Under the pieces are notes generated by a model. It was not told the DNA's origin, did not search any database, and saw nothing but the letters and a program-made list of their open reading frames with translations. DNA of 64,000 bases. Source: Micavibrio_C sp965231165. Lineage in GTDB: Bacteria > Pseudomonadota > Alphaproteobacteria > Micavibrionales > Micavibrionaceae. The position numbers and the translations under genes are program-made. Positions 17,984 through 25,985 of the stretch are shown one piece after another. Every line of letters starts with the position of its first letter. The first letter of the stretch is position 1. The DNA lies in assembly GCA_965231165.1 (NCBI GenBank), contig OZ246421.1:310001-374000 (forward strand), in the 5' to 3' direction.

Positions 17984-18877
17984 TCAATCAGCGGCAGGGT
18001 TTGCAAGCTTTGATAGTGTGTATGTTGCCAGCCATTGAGAAAATTTTTCAACATCTGTTTTCAATGTATTGAAATTCCTGTTTTTTTCGATCTTGCGTTC
18101 GTCCCAGTAAAGCCCCTTGTTGATCTCGATCTGCAGGCTGTGGCGTCCGGCTGAGGGGTCGCTGTAGCGGCGCACCAGTTCGACACCCTTGTAGGGGGTG
18201 TTCACCGTAACCCCGTAGCCAAGACTTTTCAGGAAGTCTCTGACATCGTGGGTGAATTCCTTGCAGCAGCTGGTGCCGTTGCGGTCGCCGAGCACGAAAT
18301 CAGGCTGGCCGTTGTTAATCCGTTTGCCGACATGGGGCAGGGGTGATACCGCACCGAGCGAAGGCATTGAATGCCAGTTGATATGCCAGACCGTGCCGAA
18401 GGTTCGGAAGGTTTCGTCGAGCAGATTTTCCAGTGCGCTATAATAAGGTTTGTAATAATTATCAATGCGCTGCCTGACTTCATTCACGCTGAGCCTGCGG
18501 TCATAAACAAAGATGCCAGGCTTGATGTAGCGGCGGATCAGGCCGATGCCGGTCATGGCGCGGTCGGTCGGGTTTAACGGTTCCGGCCATGGCTCGGAAA
18601 GGATATCCGGTTCGATATCGTCGAGGGCGCGGTTCACATCTATATAGGTGCGCGGGAATTCGGCGCAGAGCAGGGCGGCGCCATAGCGGGTTGAGTTTTC
18701 CAGAAGTTCATCGACGTGATTGTCTTCGCCCCGGCGCAAGAGCGCCTCGTCGCAGGCATAATCAAAGTCCGCCGGATAAAGGCGGCCACTATGGGGCGAG
18801 TCAAAGACCAGCGGCAGGGGGTGGGCTGCCCTTTCCACCCTGTAAATCCCTGTCTTATGATCCTTAATGTTTTGCAT
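17984..18877 (-). CDS. N-formylglutamate amidohydrolase family protein, copy 2
   Basis: 297 aa from the ATG at 18877. The frame is open to 19102, but that extension runs through the GTCATCC repeat and does not look like protein. Motifs parallel copy 1: FDSPHSGRLYPADF, RGEDNHVDELLEN, TYIDVNRALDDIEPD, HINWHSMPS and LQIEINKGLYWDE. The tandem copies share family motifs but only part of their sequence, so the duplication is old. Both are cytoplasmic, without signal peptides. The real substrates are unknown. Confidence 0.86.
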   Translation of the reverse strand: MQNIKDHKTGIYRVERAAHPLPLVFDSPHSGRLYPADFDYACDEALLRRGEDNHVDELLENSTRYGAALLCAEFPRTYIDVNRALDDIEPDILSEPWPEPLNPTDRAMTGIGLIRRYIKPGIFVYDRRLSVNEVRQRIDNYYKPYYSALENLLDETFRTFGTVWHINWHSMPSLGAVSPLPHVGKRINNGQPDFVLGDRNGTSCCKEFTHDVRDFLKSLGYGVTVNTPYKGVELVRRYSDPSAGRHSLQIEINKGLYWDERKIEKNRNFNTLKTDVEKFSQWLATYTLSKLANPAAD

Positions 18878-18922
18878 AGTTATGATTTTATAGTAGTTTA
18901 GCCGCGATGTAAGACAATTTTT

Positions 18923-19003
18923 ATTGTCATCCTGAGCGCAGCGAAGGATCTCATCTTTGCAACAAGGGGAGATCCTTCGGGCTAAAGCCCTCAGGATGAC
19001 AAT
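18923..19003. repeat. GTCATCC-type inverted repeat, copy D
   Basis: Outer arms ATTGTCATCCTGAG / CTCAGGATGACAAT, then GAAGGATCTC / GAGATCCTTC inside. Very close to copy A. It occupies the gap between the divergent FGase and serS genes, ending 17 nt before the serS start. Confidence 0.85.
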
Positions 19004-19020
19004 TAAGTAAAGGATGCCAG

Positions 19021-20463
19021 ATGCACGATATTGCCGCCCTTCGCAAAGACCCTGCCGCTTATGACAAAAACTGGGCGCGCCGTGGCCTGTCCGCGCAGAC
19101 ACCGGGCATCCTGAAACTGGATACCGACCGCCGCGCCGTGCAGACGGAAATGCAGGAACTGCAGAATGCCCGCAATATCAAATCCAAAGAGATCGGCGCG
19201 ATCAAGGGCAAGGGCGGCGATGCCACGGCCCTGATGAACGAAGTGGCGGCGATGAAAGACCGCATGGCCGAACTGGAGCAGCAGGAAGCCGCGCTGGCGG
19301 AATCGCTGAACCAGATTCTGGCCAGCCTGCCGAACCTGCTGGATGATGATACGCCGGACGGCAAAGACGAAAACGACAACAAGGAAGTCCGAAAAGTCGG
19401 CGAGCCTAAAAAACTGAACAGCCCCGCACCGGATCACGTGGCGATTGGCGAGGCGCTGGGCATGATGGATTTCGAAACCGCCGCCCAAATGTCAGGCAGC
19501 CGTTTCGTGCTGATGCATTCCGGGCTGGCGCGGATGGAACGCGCACTGGCGCAATTCATGCTCGATACGCACACGATGGAACATGGTTATACGGAAGTAT
19601 CACCGCCGCTGCTGGTGCGTGACAGTGCCTTGTTTGGTACAGGTCAGTTACCAAAATTTTCTGAAGACCTTTTTTCAACATCATCGTTTGGTGAAACAAT
19701 CGAAGTTCCTGACGCTGATTTTTTTGAATTTGTTAGAAATAATTCTGTGATTACCGCCGCTATGGATAAGGGTGTTTCTCCTATTGGAATGATGAAGGAG
19801 AATGGCAAATTTGTAATGAAGATGCCTAACGCTAAGCATTGGCTGATACCAACGGCGGAAGTATCGCTGACTAATATGGTAGCTGACTCCATTCTGGAAG
19901 ATGACGTGCTGCCGCGCCGCTATACCGCATGGACGCCCTGTTTCCGTTCCGAAGCCGGGGCGGCGGGCAAGGATACCAAAGGCATGATCCGCCAGCACCA
20001 GTTCTATAAGGTCGAGCTGGTCAGCATTACGCATCCGGAACAAAGCAATGCCGAGCATGAGCGCATGACGGGCTGCGCCGAAAATATCCTGAAGAAACTG
20101 GAACTGCCGTTCCGCACGATTGCGCTGTGCACGGGCGATATCGGTTTCGGGTCACGCAAGACATACGACATCGAAGTGTGGCTGCCGGGCCAGCAGAAAT
20201 ACCGCGAGATTTCGAGCTGCTCGAACTGCGGTGATTTTCAGGCGCGCCGCATGAAGGCGCGCTTCCGCAAACGCGGCGACAAGGACACGCAATTCGTCCA
20301 CACCTTGAACGGTTCCGGCGTGGCCGTAGGTCGCGCGCTGGTGGCGGTGCTGGAGAATTATTACGATCCTGCCGATGGCGGCGTATGGGTTCCGGCGGCA
20401 TTGAAGCCCTATATGGGCGGTATCGAAAAGCTCAAAGTGATGGATAAATCACTCGCTGCGTAA
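19021..20463 (+). CDS. serS: Seryl-tRNA synthetase SerS with an unusual in-frame insertion
   Basis: Charges tRNA-Ser. The N-terminal coiled-coil arm (about 30-100), the TGQLPKF segment (about 208), motif 2 (CFRSEAGAAGKDTKG) and motif 3 (GSGVAVGRALVAVLENY) are all present, so the enzyme should be active. At 480 aa it is about 50 longer than the usual 425-430. The excess lies between EDLF (residue 215) and WLIPTAEV (residue 274), where about 59 residues replace the usual 20 or so. The DNA there (about 19641-19880) is visibly AT-rich with codon choice unlike the rest of the gene. The GTCATCC repeat sits just upstream of the start. Confidence 0.96.
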   Translation: MHDIAALRKDPAAYDKNWARRGLSAQTPGILKLDTDRRAVQTEMQELQNARNIKSKEIGAIKGKGGDATALMNEVAAMKDRMAELEQQEAALAESLNQILASLPNLLDDDTPDGKDENDNKEVRKVGEPKKLNSPAPDHVAIGEALGMMDFETAAQMSGSRFVLMHSGLARMERALAQFMLDTHTMEHGYTEVSPPLLVRDSALFGTGQLPKFSEDLFSTSSFGETIEVPDADFFEFVRNNSVITAAMDKGVSPIGMMKENGKFVMKMPNAKHWLIPTAEVSLTNMVADSILEDDVLPRRYTAWTPCFRSEAGAAGKDTKGMIRQHQFYKVELVSITHPEQSNAEHERMTGCAENILKKLELPFRTIALCTGDIGFGSRKTYDIEVWLPGQQKYREISSCSNCGDFQARRMKARFRKRGDKDTQFVHTLNGSGVAVGRALVAVLENYYDPADGGVWVPAALKPYMGGIEKLKVMDKSLAA

Positions 20464-20641
20464 GCAATTTCCGTGCGTGGCGGGCGCATAAACGCTCAAT
20501 TGTCCTGCTTTTCCAATAGATTGCCTGTTTCCCGCCGCGCACCCTAAAAAGTGAATGGTATTAAGAAAACTATAACCCTTTGCATATAAGATTGTTTCAC
20601 GGTCGAATGGGTAGAAAAAAGGATCGGGTACGGAGGGAAAA

Positions 20642-21127
20642 TTGGCGAACGAACCAGATATCAATAAACTGATTGAGGAGCTTCCGGCCGCCGGTACGGC
20701 GTGGACACCCGAAGCCGATCAGGTCGTCGAAAAAATGCAACAGCAGGCGCCTACTGCCGAAGACGACATCATCAATATGATTGAGAGCTTACCAGCGGCG
20801 GGTGAGAAATGGACTCCGGAAGCGGATGCGACCGTTGGGAAATTGCAGCAGCAACAGCAAGCGCCTGCGGAAGATGATCTCATCAATATGATTGAGAGTC
20901 TGCCGGCAGCAGGAACGCAATGGACGCCGGAGGCTGACAATATCCAGCAGAAGATGCAGGAATGGAAGAATTCAGACCAACTGGGCGTTTCGCCGGGTTG
21001 CGTCATCAGCAATACCTATAATGCCTGTGCCGAAGGGGCGCAGCAGAATGTTCCGGACAGAAGCGTGGACAACAAGGCTGCCCCCGTGGCGCCTGCCGTC
21101 CAGCAGCGTCAGGAACTGGGCATGTAA
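20642..21127 (+). CDS. Three-repeat protein with LPAAG-x-x-WTPEAD units
   Basis: 161 aa beginning at TTG (20642) with GGAGG 6 nt upstream; the strong ribosome binding site fixes this rare start. Three tandem units of about 37-39 residues each carry an I-x-x-(L/M)IE-(E/S)-LPAAG-x-x-WTPEAD core (near 8-27, 46-65 and 85-104), joined by Gln-rich linkers. The tail has two Cys (in SPGCVISNTYNACAEGA) and a Pro/Ala/Gln-rich end. No signal peptide. No family is recognised. A terminator follows, and a decayed copy of its 3' end lies at 22121-22223. Confidence 0.75.
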   Translation: MANEPDINKLIEELPAAGTAWTPEADQVVEKMQQQAPTAEDDIINMIESLPAAGEKWTPEADATVGKLQQQQQAPAEDDLINMIESLPAAGTQWTPEADNIQQKMQEWKNSDQLGVSPGCVISNTYNACAEGAQQNVPDRSVDNKAAPVAPAVQQRQELGM

Positions 21128-21165
21128 TAACCAATCTCCTTTGGTTTCACTTGTGTGTGTTTTGG

Positions 21166-21192
21166 AAAACCCCGCCATCAGGCGGGGTTTTT
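21166..21192 (+). terminator. Rho-independent terminator after the three-repeat gene
   Basis: Stem AAACCCCGCC / GGCGGGGTTT with loop ATCA, followed by T residues. The right half and the following sequence (31 nt from 21181) recur exactly at 22193. Confidence 0.9.
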
Positions 21193-21273
21193 CGTGGCAT
21201 TTTCAGGAAAAGAGTTTTGTCGTAGCTGACTTCATCTTTGAAGCTCATGGTTTTCTTCCTGATTTTTGTTATT

Positions 21274-22044
21274 TCAATTTTTGCCCGGCTCAGGGGGTTG
21301 TAAAAACTGCGATGGGTTCAGGCTCCAGACTGCATCCCATGAGATCTCGCTGTGTGGCTTGCCACGGGTGGCCGCATCGGAGGCTGCTATATATTTCAGC
21401 CGTGCTTCCTTTTCAGCCTCTGTTTCCACAGGAACGAGGGCCCGGATGTTTTTGACGGCGGCGGCAAGGCCGCTTTTGTCGTATTCCGCGAGCATATGAT
21501 CGAGGGGCTCCGCCAGATCGGGATGGTCACGGCGTGCGTCGTTGAGTGCGTCGCCGATATGCAGCAAAGCGGGCTGGACGTATTGCGGTTTTTCAAAATT
21601 GAACCAGGCCCGGGTGAAATCCAGAAATGAAAGTTTGTCGTTATCATGGATCATTTGAACAAGGCGCGTACATGAGTCCGGATGAAAGGAATGTTTGGCA
21701 GACAGTGTTTTCTTTTTAAACGATTTTTCGTCTACTCCGGTCTGGTCGCAAATATATCTGACCAGATTATCCTCGATATGGAGGACTGTTCCCAAAGAGA
21801 CATTGATCAGTTTTTGGAATAATTCGGGATATTTTTCCGTCTTAAGAGCGGCTGTTTTGACCTGATAATAAAATTTTGTCCCGGCTGGCTCGGATTTAAC
21901 CCATTCAAGATAACGTCCGACGGCTGTGAAATATTGTTTGGCCATGTCTTCGGTCATGCCGGATGGAATCTCTGAGCCATCGTCAAAGCCGGAATATGCC
22001 TTGTCCCATTCTTCGCGTAGGCGCATCGGATATGTTCTTTCCAT
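21274..22044 (-). CDS. Unknown protein (256 aa)
   Basis: A soluble, mainly helical protein starting MERTYPMRLREEWDKAYSGF, rich in Lys, Asp and Glu, with no signal peptide or membrane segment. Nothing matches a family I know. It runs antisense between the intact three-repeat gene and its decayed duplicate, so it appears to have been placed there by, or after, that duplication. The ORF is long and its composition matches its surroundings, so it is probably real. Confidence 0.6.
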   Translation of the reverse strand: MERTYPMRLREEWDKAYSGFDDGSEIPSGMTEDMAKQYFTAVGRYLEWVKSEPAGTKFYYQVKTAALKTEKYPELFQKLINVSLGTVLHIEDNLVRYICDQTGVDEKSFKKKTLSAKHSFHPDSCTRLVQMIHDNDKLSFLDFTRAWFNFEKPQYVQPALLHIGDALNDARRDHPDLAEPLDHMLAEYDKSGLAAAVKNIRALVPVETEAEKEARLKYIAASDAATRGKPHSEISWDAVWSLNPSQFLQPPEPGKN

Positions 22045-22120
22045 GAAATCTTCCTAGTTTCATGAATTTGTAAGGCGCCGTTATTATTATGTCAATAATT
22101 AACTCTTGTGCAATCCAAGT

Positions 22121-22223
22121 GACTATAATTCCTGTGCTGACGGGACGCAGCAGAACATTCTGGATCGTACCGTGGAAAACAAGATTGCTCCGGCGGGGTT
22201 TTTCGTGGCATTTTCAGGAAAAT
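22121..22223 (+). pseudogene. Decayed copy of the 3' end of the three-repeat gene
   Basis: From GACTATAATTCCTGTGCTGA onward this matches 21013-21070 of the intact gene at about four of five bases, with shared CGCAGCAGAA and GTGGA-AACAAG blocks. It then jumps to a 31-nt stretch identical to 21181-21211, the right half of the terminator and the bases after it. About 100 nt present in the parent (its last codons and the left terminator arm) are missing. The reading frame is not kept. Confidence 0.75.
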
Positions 22224-22272
22224 CGGGTATGAAATGGCTGAAATGGGCCGCTGACGGGCGGTCTATAATTTA

Positions 22273-22301
22273 TTGACATAATTCATTGTTTTTGATAAAT
22301 C
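22273..22301 (+). promoter_or_regulatory. Candidate promoter for the 22308 gene
   Basis: TTGACA at 22273-22278 with a TAAATC-like -10 element 16-17 nt downstream. It ends 7 nt before the ATG at 22308, and no ribosome binding site is visible, so the transcript could be leaderless. Confidence 0.4.
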
Positions 22302-22307
22302 TGCTCT

Positions 22308-22898
22308 ATGCCCAAGGACCTGATCATCGCTGACGATTTTGACCGCGCTGCTTCTTATTTCAAGAAGCAGATGAAGGACGTCGTGGCCTCCCCTTATCAA
22401 TTGTTTGCGGCACCGGGTTTTTATAAAACTGACTGGGGCAAAAGGGATGGCAATAATTGCTATAATTTTGCGCTTCACTGCCCTACGGGTACCTACCTCC
22501 AGCCCGGGCAACTGGTAGAAGATGGTGAATATCACGCCAGCCCTGAAACGGTTTCCGAGATTCATGAGGGCGCTTTGCATGATGGTTTGCTGTATATGGG
22601 GCAGACCTTTCTAAAATGCCCGCGCGACCATTTCCCGGTGGCCCTGTTTTTTGAAAATGAAGAAGATGGCGATTTCCACTGGCTGGCATTGCGTCAGAAG
22701 GTACGGGCAGGCAGCCCGACCGGGGACATGATCTGGTGCCATAAAGATGCGAACCAATCACCGGTGGTTATTCCCGATGATCAAACGATCTTCAGCATCG
22801 TCCGGGAAAGATATGCTGTTTTTGGCGGTTATTACGCGGTGCCGCACGATATCGCGCTGCGTGACCCGGTCCTGCCGCTTAAGAAATTCACCCTCTGA
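22308..22898 (+). CDS. Unknown Cys/His protein, possibly a cysteine-peptidase-like fold
   Basis: 196 aa. The region GNNCYNFALHCPTG (near residue 49) followed by a Pro-Gly (LQPGQ), HFPVALFF, DGDFHWLALRQ and MIWCHKDANQSPV resembles a group of uncharacterised proteins with a Cys in N-C-Y-N-(Y/F), then an F-H-W. That spacing would suit a Cys-His catalytic pair, but this is inference and no NlpC/P60 or transglutaminase signature is complete. No signal peptide. The likely promoter lies immediately upstream. Confidence 0.6.
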   Translation: MPKDLIIADDFDRAASYFKKQMKDVVASPYQLFAAPGFYKTDWGKRDGNNCYNFALHCPTGTYLQPGQLVEDGEYHASPETVSEIHEGALHDGLLYMGQTFLKCPRDHFPVALFFENEEDGDFHWLALRQKVRAGSPTGDMIWCHKDANQSPVVIPDDQTIFSIVRERYAVFGGYYAVPHDIALRDPVLPLKKFTL

Positions 22899-22973
22899 TT
22901 TCCCTCTTGGTTCCTAAGGCATTTGGATTTAGAATTTACAGAGTCACTTTCCGCCTCTTTATCCCCCTTTGCC

Positions 22974-23675
22974 ATGAATCAAGCCATCAGCAGTCACGAC
23001 AGGAAAATCTGTCACCTTATCCTCAAACTCCGTGAGCAGGGCATCACGGAGGTCGATGTGCTGGATGCCATCGAACGGGTGCCGCGCGAGATATTTGTGC
23101 CGCCTGCGATGCGTGACCGCGCTTATGAAGATATCGCCCTGCCGATCGGGCGCGGGCAGACGATCAGCCAGCCTTCGGTGGTCGCGTTGATGACGCGGGC
23201 TCTGGAATTGAATAACCGCCATGTCGTGCTGGAAATCGGCACGGGGTCGGGTTATCAAACCTGTATCCTCGCATGGTTGTGCCGCCGCGTTTACACGATT
23301 GAGCGTCATGCGCCGTTGCTGAAACAGGCCGAACAAATTTTCAAACATCTCAATATCCGCAATGCCAGCAACATCACCGCGATTGCCGGGGACGGCATGA
23401 AGGGCTGGCCGCAATTCATGGCGTTCGACCGTATCATCGTCACGGCGGCGGCGCGCAAGAAACCACCGCAGGAATTGCTCGATCAACTCAAGATCGGCGG
23501 CATGATGGTTATCCCGGTGGGTGATATCGGTGATCAGGTTTTGCGCCTTTACAAGAAAGAGTCTGACGATACCTACGCTATCCGTGATCTGGCCCCGGTG
23601 CGTTTTGTGCCGTTGCTGCCGGATATCGCGCCGGAGAATGAAGAACTGAGCGATATGGTGGCGGTGCCAGCATGA
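22974..23675 (+). CDS. pcm: Protein-L-isoaspartate O-methyltransferase
   Basis: Repairs isomerised aspartyl residues using S-adenosylmethionine. 233 aa from the ATG at 22974; an upstream TTG at 22923 is less likely. Motifs: IERVPREIFVPPAMRDRAYEDIALPIGRGQTISQP near the start, the SAM-binding VLEIGTGSGYQT (motif I), and the later FDRIIVTAA. The last codons overlap the start of the nlpD-like gene (ATGA), matching the conserved pcm-nlpD pairing known from proteobacteria. Confidence 0.95.
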   Translation: MNQAISSHDRKICHLILKLREQGITEVDVLDAIERVPREIFVPPAMRDRAYEDIALPIGRGQTISQPSVVALMTRALELNNRHVVLEIGTGSGYQTCILAWLCRRVYTIERHAPLLKQAEQIFKHLNIRNASNITAIAGDGMKGWPQFMAFDRIIVTAAARKKPPQELLDQLKIGGMMVIPVGDIGDQVLRLYKKESDDTYAIRDLAPVRFVPLLPDIAPENEELSDMVAVPA

Positions 23676-24736
23676 AAATGCATTGCGCTGTCATTCTGGC
23701 ATCTGTGTGTATTCTCTGCGCCTGTAAAACCACAACAGGTGATCAGCAAGCGTCGTTCGTGCATTACGGACAAGCGGGCGGTGCGCAGAGCGTGGGCATG
23801 CACACCGTGCTGGCGGGCGACACTGTTTATAATATAGCGCAGCGTTATAACCTCGCACTGCAGGACGTCATTAACGCGAACGGCCTGCAGGCGCCTTATG
23901 CGCTGGCGCATGGTGCGCGTTTGAAGCTGACGCCGCCGCAAAGTTATAAGGTCAGGGATGGCGACACGGTTGAATCGGTGGCGCGTATATTCAGCACTAG
24001 CCCCAGCCAGTTGACGCGCCTGAACAATCTTCAAGCCCCTTATAAACTGGCGGCGGGGGATACATTGCGTCTGCCGCCTTCGATCAAATCTGCGCCACCG
24101 TTAATGACATCGGAAATGCTGGCGCAGCGCAGAATGTCGGCACGTCCGGTGGGGCAGCCAGGTTCTGCCGTGTATGAAGAACCTGTCGAAATGTCCGCGG
24201 CGGCTCCGGGCGCGGTTGAGCGCGAAGTATTGTCATCGCCTGCGCCTGTGACGGCGGAACCTTTAGGTGCGCCACCGATGCCGCAGGCTGTTTCAGCGCC
24301 GTCACAAAAAGCGGTTTCGGCGGCCACGACTGCGGTCCCGGCACGGGCAGGCAGCAAGTTCATCTGGCCGGTGGACGGGCCGGTTCTTTCCAGCTACGGG
24401 CCGAAGGCTGATGGCCGTTCCAATGATGGTGTGAATATCAAGGCGGCGAAGGGTACACCTGTGCGGGCGGCCGAAAACGGCGTCGTGGTTTATGCCGGTA
24501 ATGATCTGCCGGGCTACGGCAATCTGGTGTTGCTCCGTCACGCTGACCGCTGGATGACGGCTTACGGGCATCTGGACAGTGTGGTGGCGCAAAAAGGGGC
24601 TACGATCAATCGCGGACAGGCGATTGGCACGGTGGGTGCTACGGGCTCTGTTGATAGCCCGCAGCTCCATTTTGAAGTCAGGCGCGGCACGGAAGCATTG
24701 AACCCCGAGCCGTATCTGGCACGGCAGGGTTCCTGA
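23672..24736 (+). CDS. nlpD: NlpD-like lipoprotein with two LysM domains and a degenerate M23 domain
   Basis: 354 aa. A lipoprotein signal ends at ILCAC (Cys18), then come two LysM peptidoglycan-binding domains (about 44-88 and 92-134), a Pro/Ala-rich linker, and an M23 (LytM) domain from about 236. The usual metal-binding HxGxD is replaced by NDGVNIKA, so the protein should be a non-enzymatic activator of a cell-wall amidase, as E. coli NlpD is. It is tethered to a membrane in the periplasm, and it overlaps pcm by 4 nt. Confidence 0.92.
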   Translation: MKMHCAVILASVCILCACKTTTGDQQASFVHYGQAGGAQSVGMHTVLAGDTVYNIAQRYNLALQDVINANGLQAPYALAHGARLKLTPPQSYKVRDGDTVESVARIFSTSPSQLTRLNNLQAPYKLAAGDTLRLPPSIKSAPPLMTSEMLAQRRMSARPVGQPGSAVYEEPVEMSAAAPGAVEREVLSSPAPVTAEPLGAPPMPQAVSAPSQKAVSAATTAVPARAGSKFIWPVDGPVLSSYGPKADGRSNDGVNIKAAKGTPVRAAENGVVVYAGNDLPGYGNLVLLRHADRWMTAYGHLDSVVAQKGATINRGQAIGTVGATGSVDSPQLHFEVRRGTEALNPEPYLARQGS

Positions 24737-24797
24737 TCGCTACTTTGTGATCTTTAATATTTTTCGCGGCGTCGCTTGAGCGTTCTGCGCTGACGCG

Positions 24798-25286
24798 CTA
24801 CGGACAAATCTCTGACCGGACAGGGCGCACAGAAGCATCGCTGCCCTTATACATCCAGGTTGGGCTGCCGTTGGAGAACAGCACTCTGAACGCGGGGTCA
24901 GGGTGTACCGGGGTTTGGGCGGACGACCAGTAGAAGCTGGAAGGATAGGTGCCGCTGGTATTAAAGGTGCCTTTCAGTGCTCCTTTATTGCGGTTTTGAT
25001 ACAGAGTCTTCAACTCGGCTTCCGTCGGTAAACTCCAGTCCCGGTGGCCGTTGGCGTCCAGATTAGCAGCGTATTTCATTGCGGCCTTCCATGCGAAAAC
25101 GCCGGAAGCATCTTTCGGTGTGACGAACATATTGCGGCCTGTATCAGGAGAGACACCGGCGAAGATCGTGCCGTCTTCCATCTTGTCGCCGACTTCAAAA
25201 GTTTTCCCTTTTTTGCCATCGGCGCTTCCTTCTGCACCAACACCCGCCTGGACGTCTTGCTGTTTTATGCTTGTTTTCGTTGCCAT
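24798..25286 (-). CDS. DUF1566-like (Lcl C-terminal type) domain protein
   Basis: 162 aa. The C-terminal half has the features of the DUF1566 fold: GHRDWSLPTEAELKTLYQN, then FYWSSAQ, then a closing VRPVRSE. In this family the fold resembles C-type-lectin and formylglycine-enzyme-like domains, often in surface or adhesive proteins. Here there is no signal peptide, and residues 1-30 are polar and Lys/Gly-rich, so export is not supported. The function is unknown. It converges on nlpD. Confidence 0.75.
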   Translation of the reverse strand: MATKTSIKQQDVQAGVGAEGSADGKKGKTFEVGDKMEDGTIFAGVSPDTGRNMFVTPKDASGVFAWKAAMKYAANLDANGHRDWSLPTEAELKTLYQNRNKGALKGTFNTSGTYPSSFYWSSAQTPVHPDPAFRVLFSNGSPTWMYKGSDASVRPVRSEICP

Positions 25287-25604
25287 AGCTCTTCTCCCCT
25301 GTCCTTTAAAAGCTTCACCAAGTTTGTCATCGCGCTATCGTACGGTAATCGTGCAGTAAAGAATTGTAAATGAAGGTGAATTGCAAGTATCGCCTGACTG
25401 TGGGTTGTATTGTTATGAAATTTGTAAATCTGCGCTGCGCATTGTTTACGTCAAATTAGATGGGTCGAATACGTCACATATAAGTTATGTAAAAATTATA
25501 CTGTGTGCAGGCCTGTGCAGAAATCCCGGGAAGGGGTTGTTTTTGCGGTCCTCGCGGCTATAGTCCTGTTCCATATCCATATTGCTTAGATAAGGAAACG
25601 CAAA
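25287..25604. other. Intergenic region before yajC
   Basis: 318 nt between divergent genes. I see no ORF or strong hairpin. The end holds AAGGAAA, a ribosome binding site for yajC, so the promoter for the sec operon should lie here, probably in the AT-rich part around 25440-25500. Confidence 0.4.
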
Positions 25605-25964
25605 ATGCTGATTTCTGCTGCTTATGCGGCTTCGGGTACCGCTGCCGTTGCGGGCGCGCCGACCGCTGGTGAAGCCCTGATGCTGAACGTGCTGATGGTG
25701 CTGGTTCTGGTGGTTCTGTTTTACGTGCTGCTGATCATGCCGCAACAACGCCGCTTCAAGGAACACGCCACCATGCTGAAAGGCCTGAAAAAGGGCGATA
25801 AAGTCCTGACTGCTGGCGGTCTGCTGGCAACAGTCGATCATATGGTTGAAGGCGCGGACGAGGTCGTGATCGATCTTGGCAATGGCTTGATCGTGACGGC
25901 GTTGCGCTCAACGATCCAGACGCGTGTTGAAAACAAACCCAAAGACGGTAAATCCACCGTTTAA
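25605..25964 (+). CDS. yajC: Preprotein translocase subunit YajC
   Basis: 119 aa. One membrane segment (about 22-48, LMLNVLMVLVLVVLFYVLLIMP) is followed by the family signature PQQRRFKEHATMLKGLKKGDKVLTAGGL. YajC is an accessory subunit associated with SecDF in the inner membrane. It heads the yajC-secD-secF operon, with the ribosome binding site AAGGAAA upstream and secD 21 nt downstream. Confidence 0.97.
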   Translation: MLISAAYAASGTAAVAGAPTAGEALMLNVLMVLVLVVLFYVLLIMPQQRRFKEHATMLKGLKKGDKVLTAGGLLATVDHMVEGADEVVIDLGNGLIVTALRSTIQTRVENKPKDGKSTV

Positions 25965-25985
25965 GATTCTGCGGAAGTTCCTGCC

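Noticed and set aside
18878..19102. N-terminal extension of the second FGase gene
   Set aside because: It runs through the GTCATCC inverted repeat and reads as repeat-derived sequence. The ATG at 18877 aligns with the family start.
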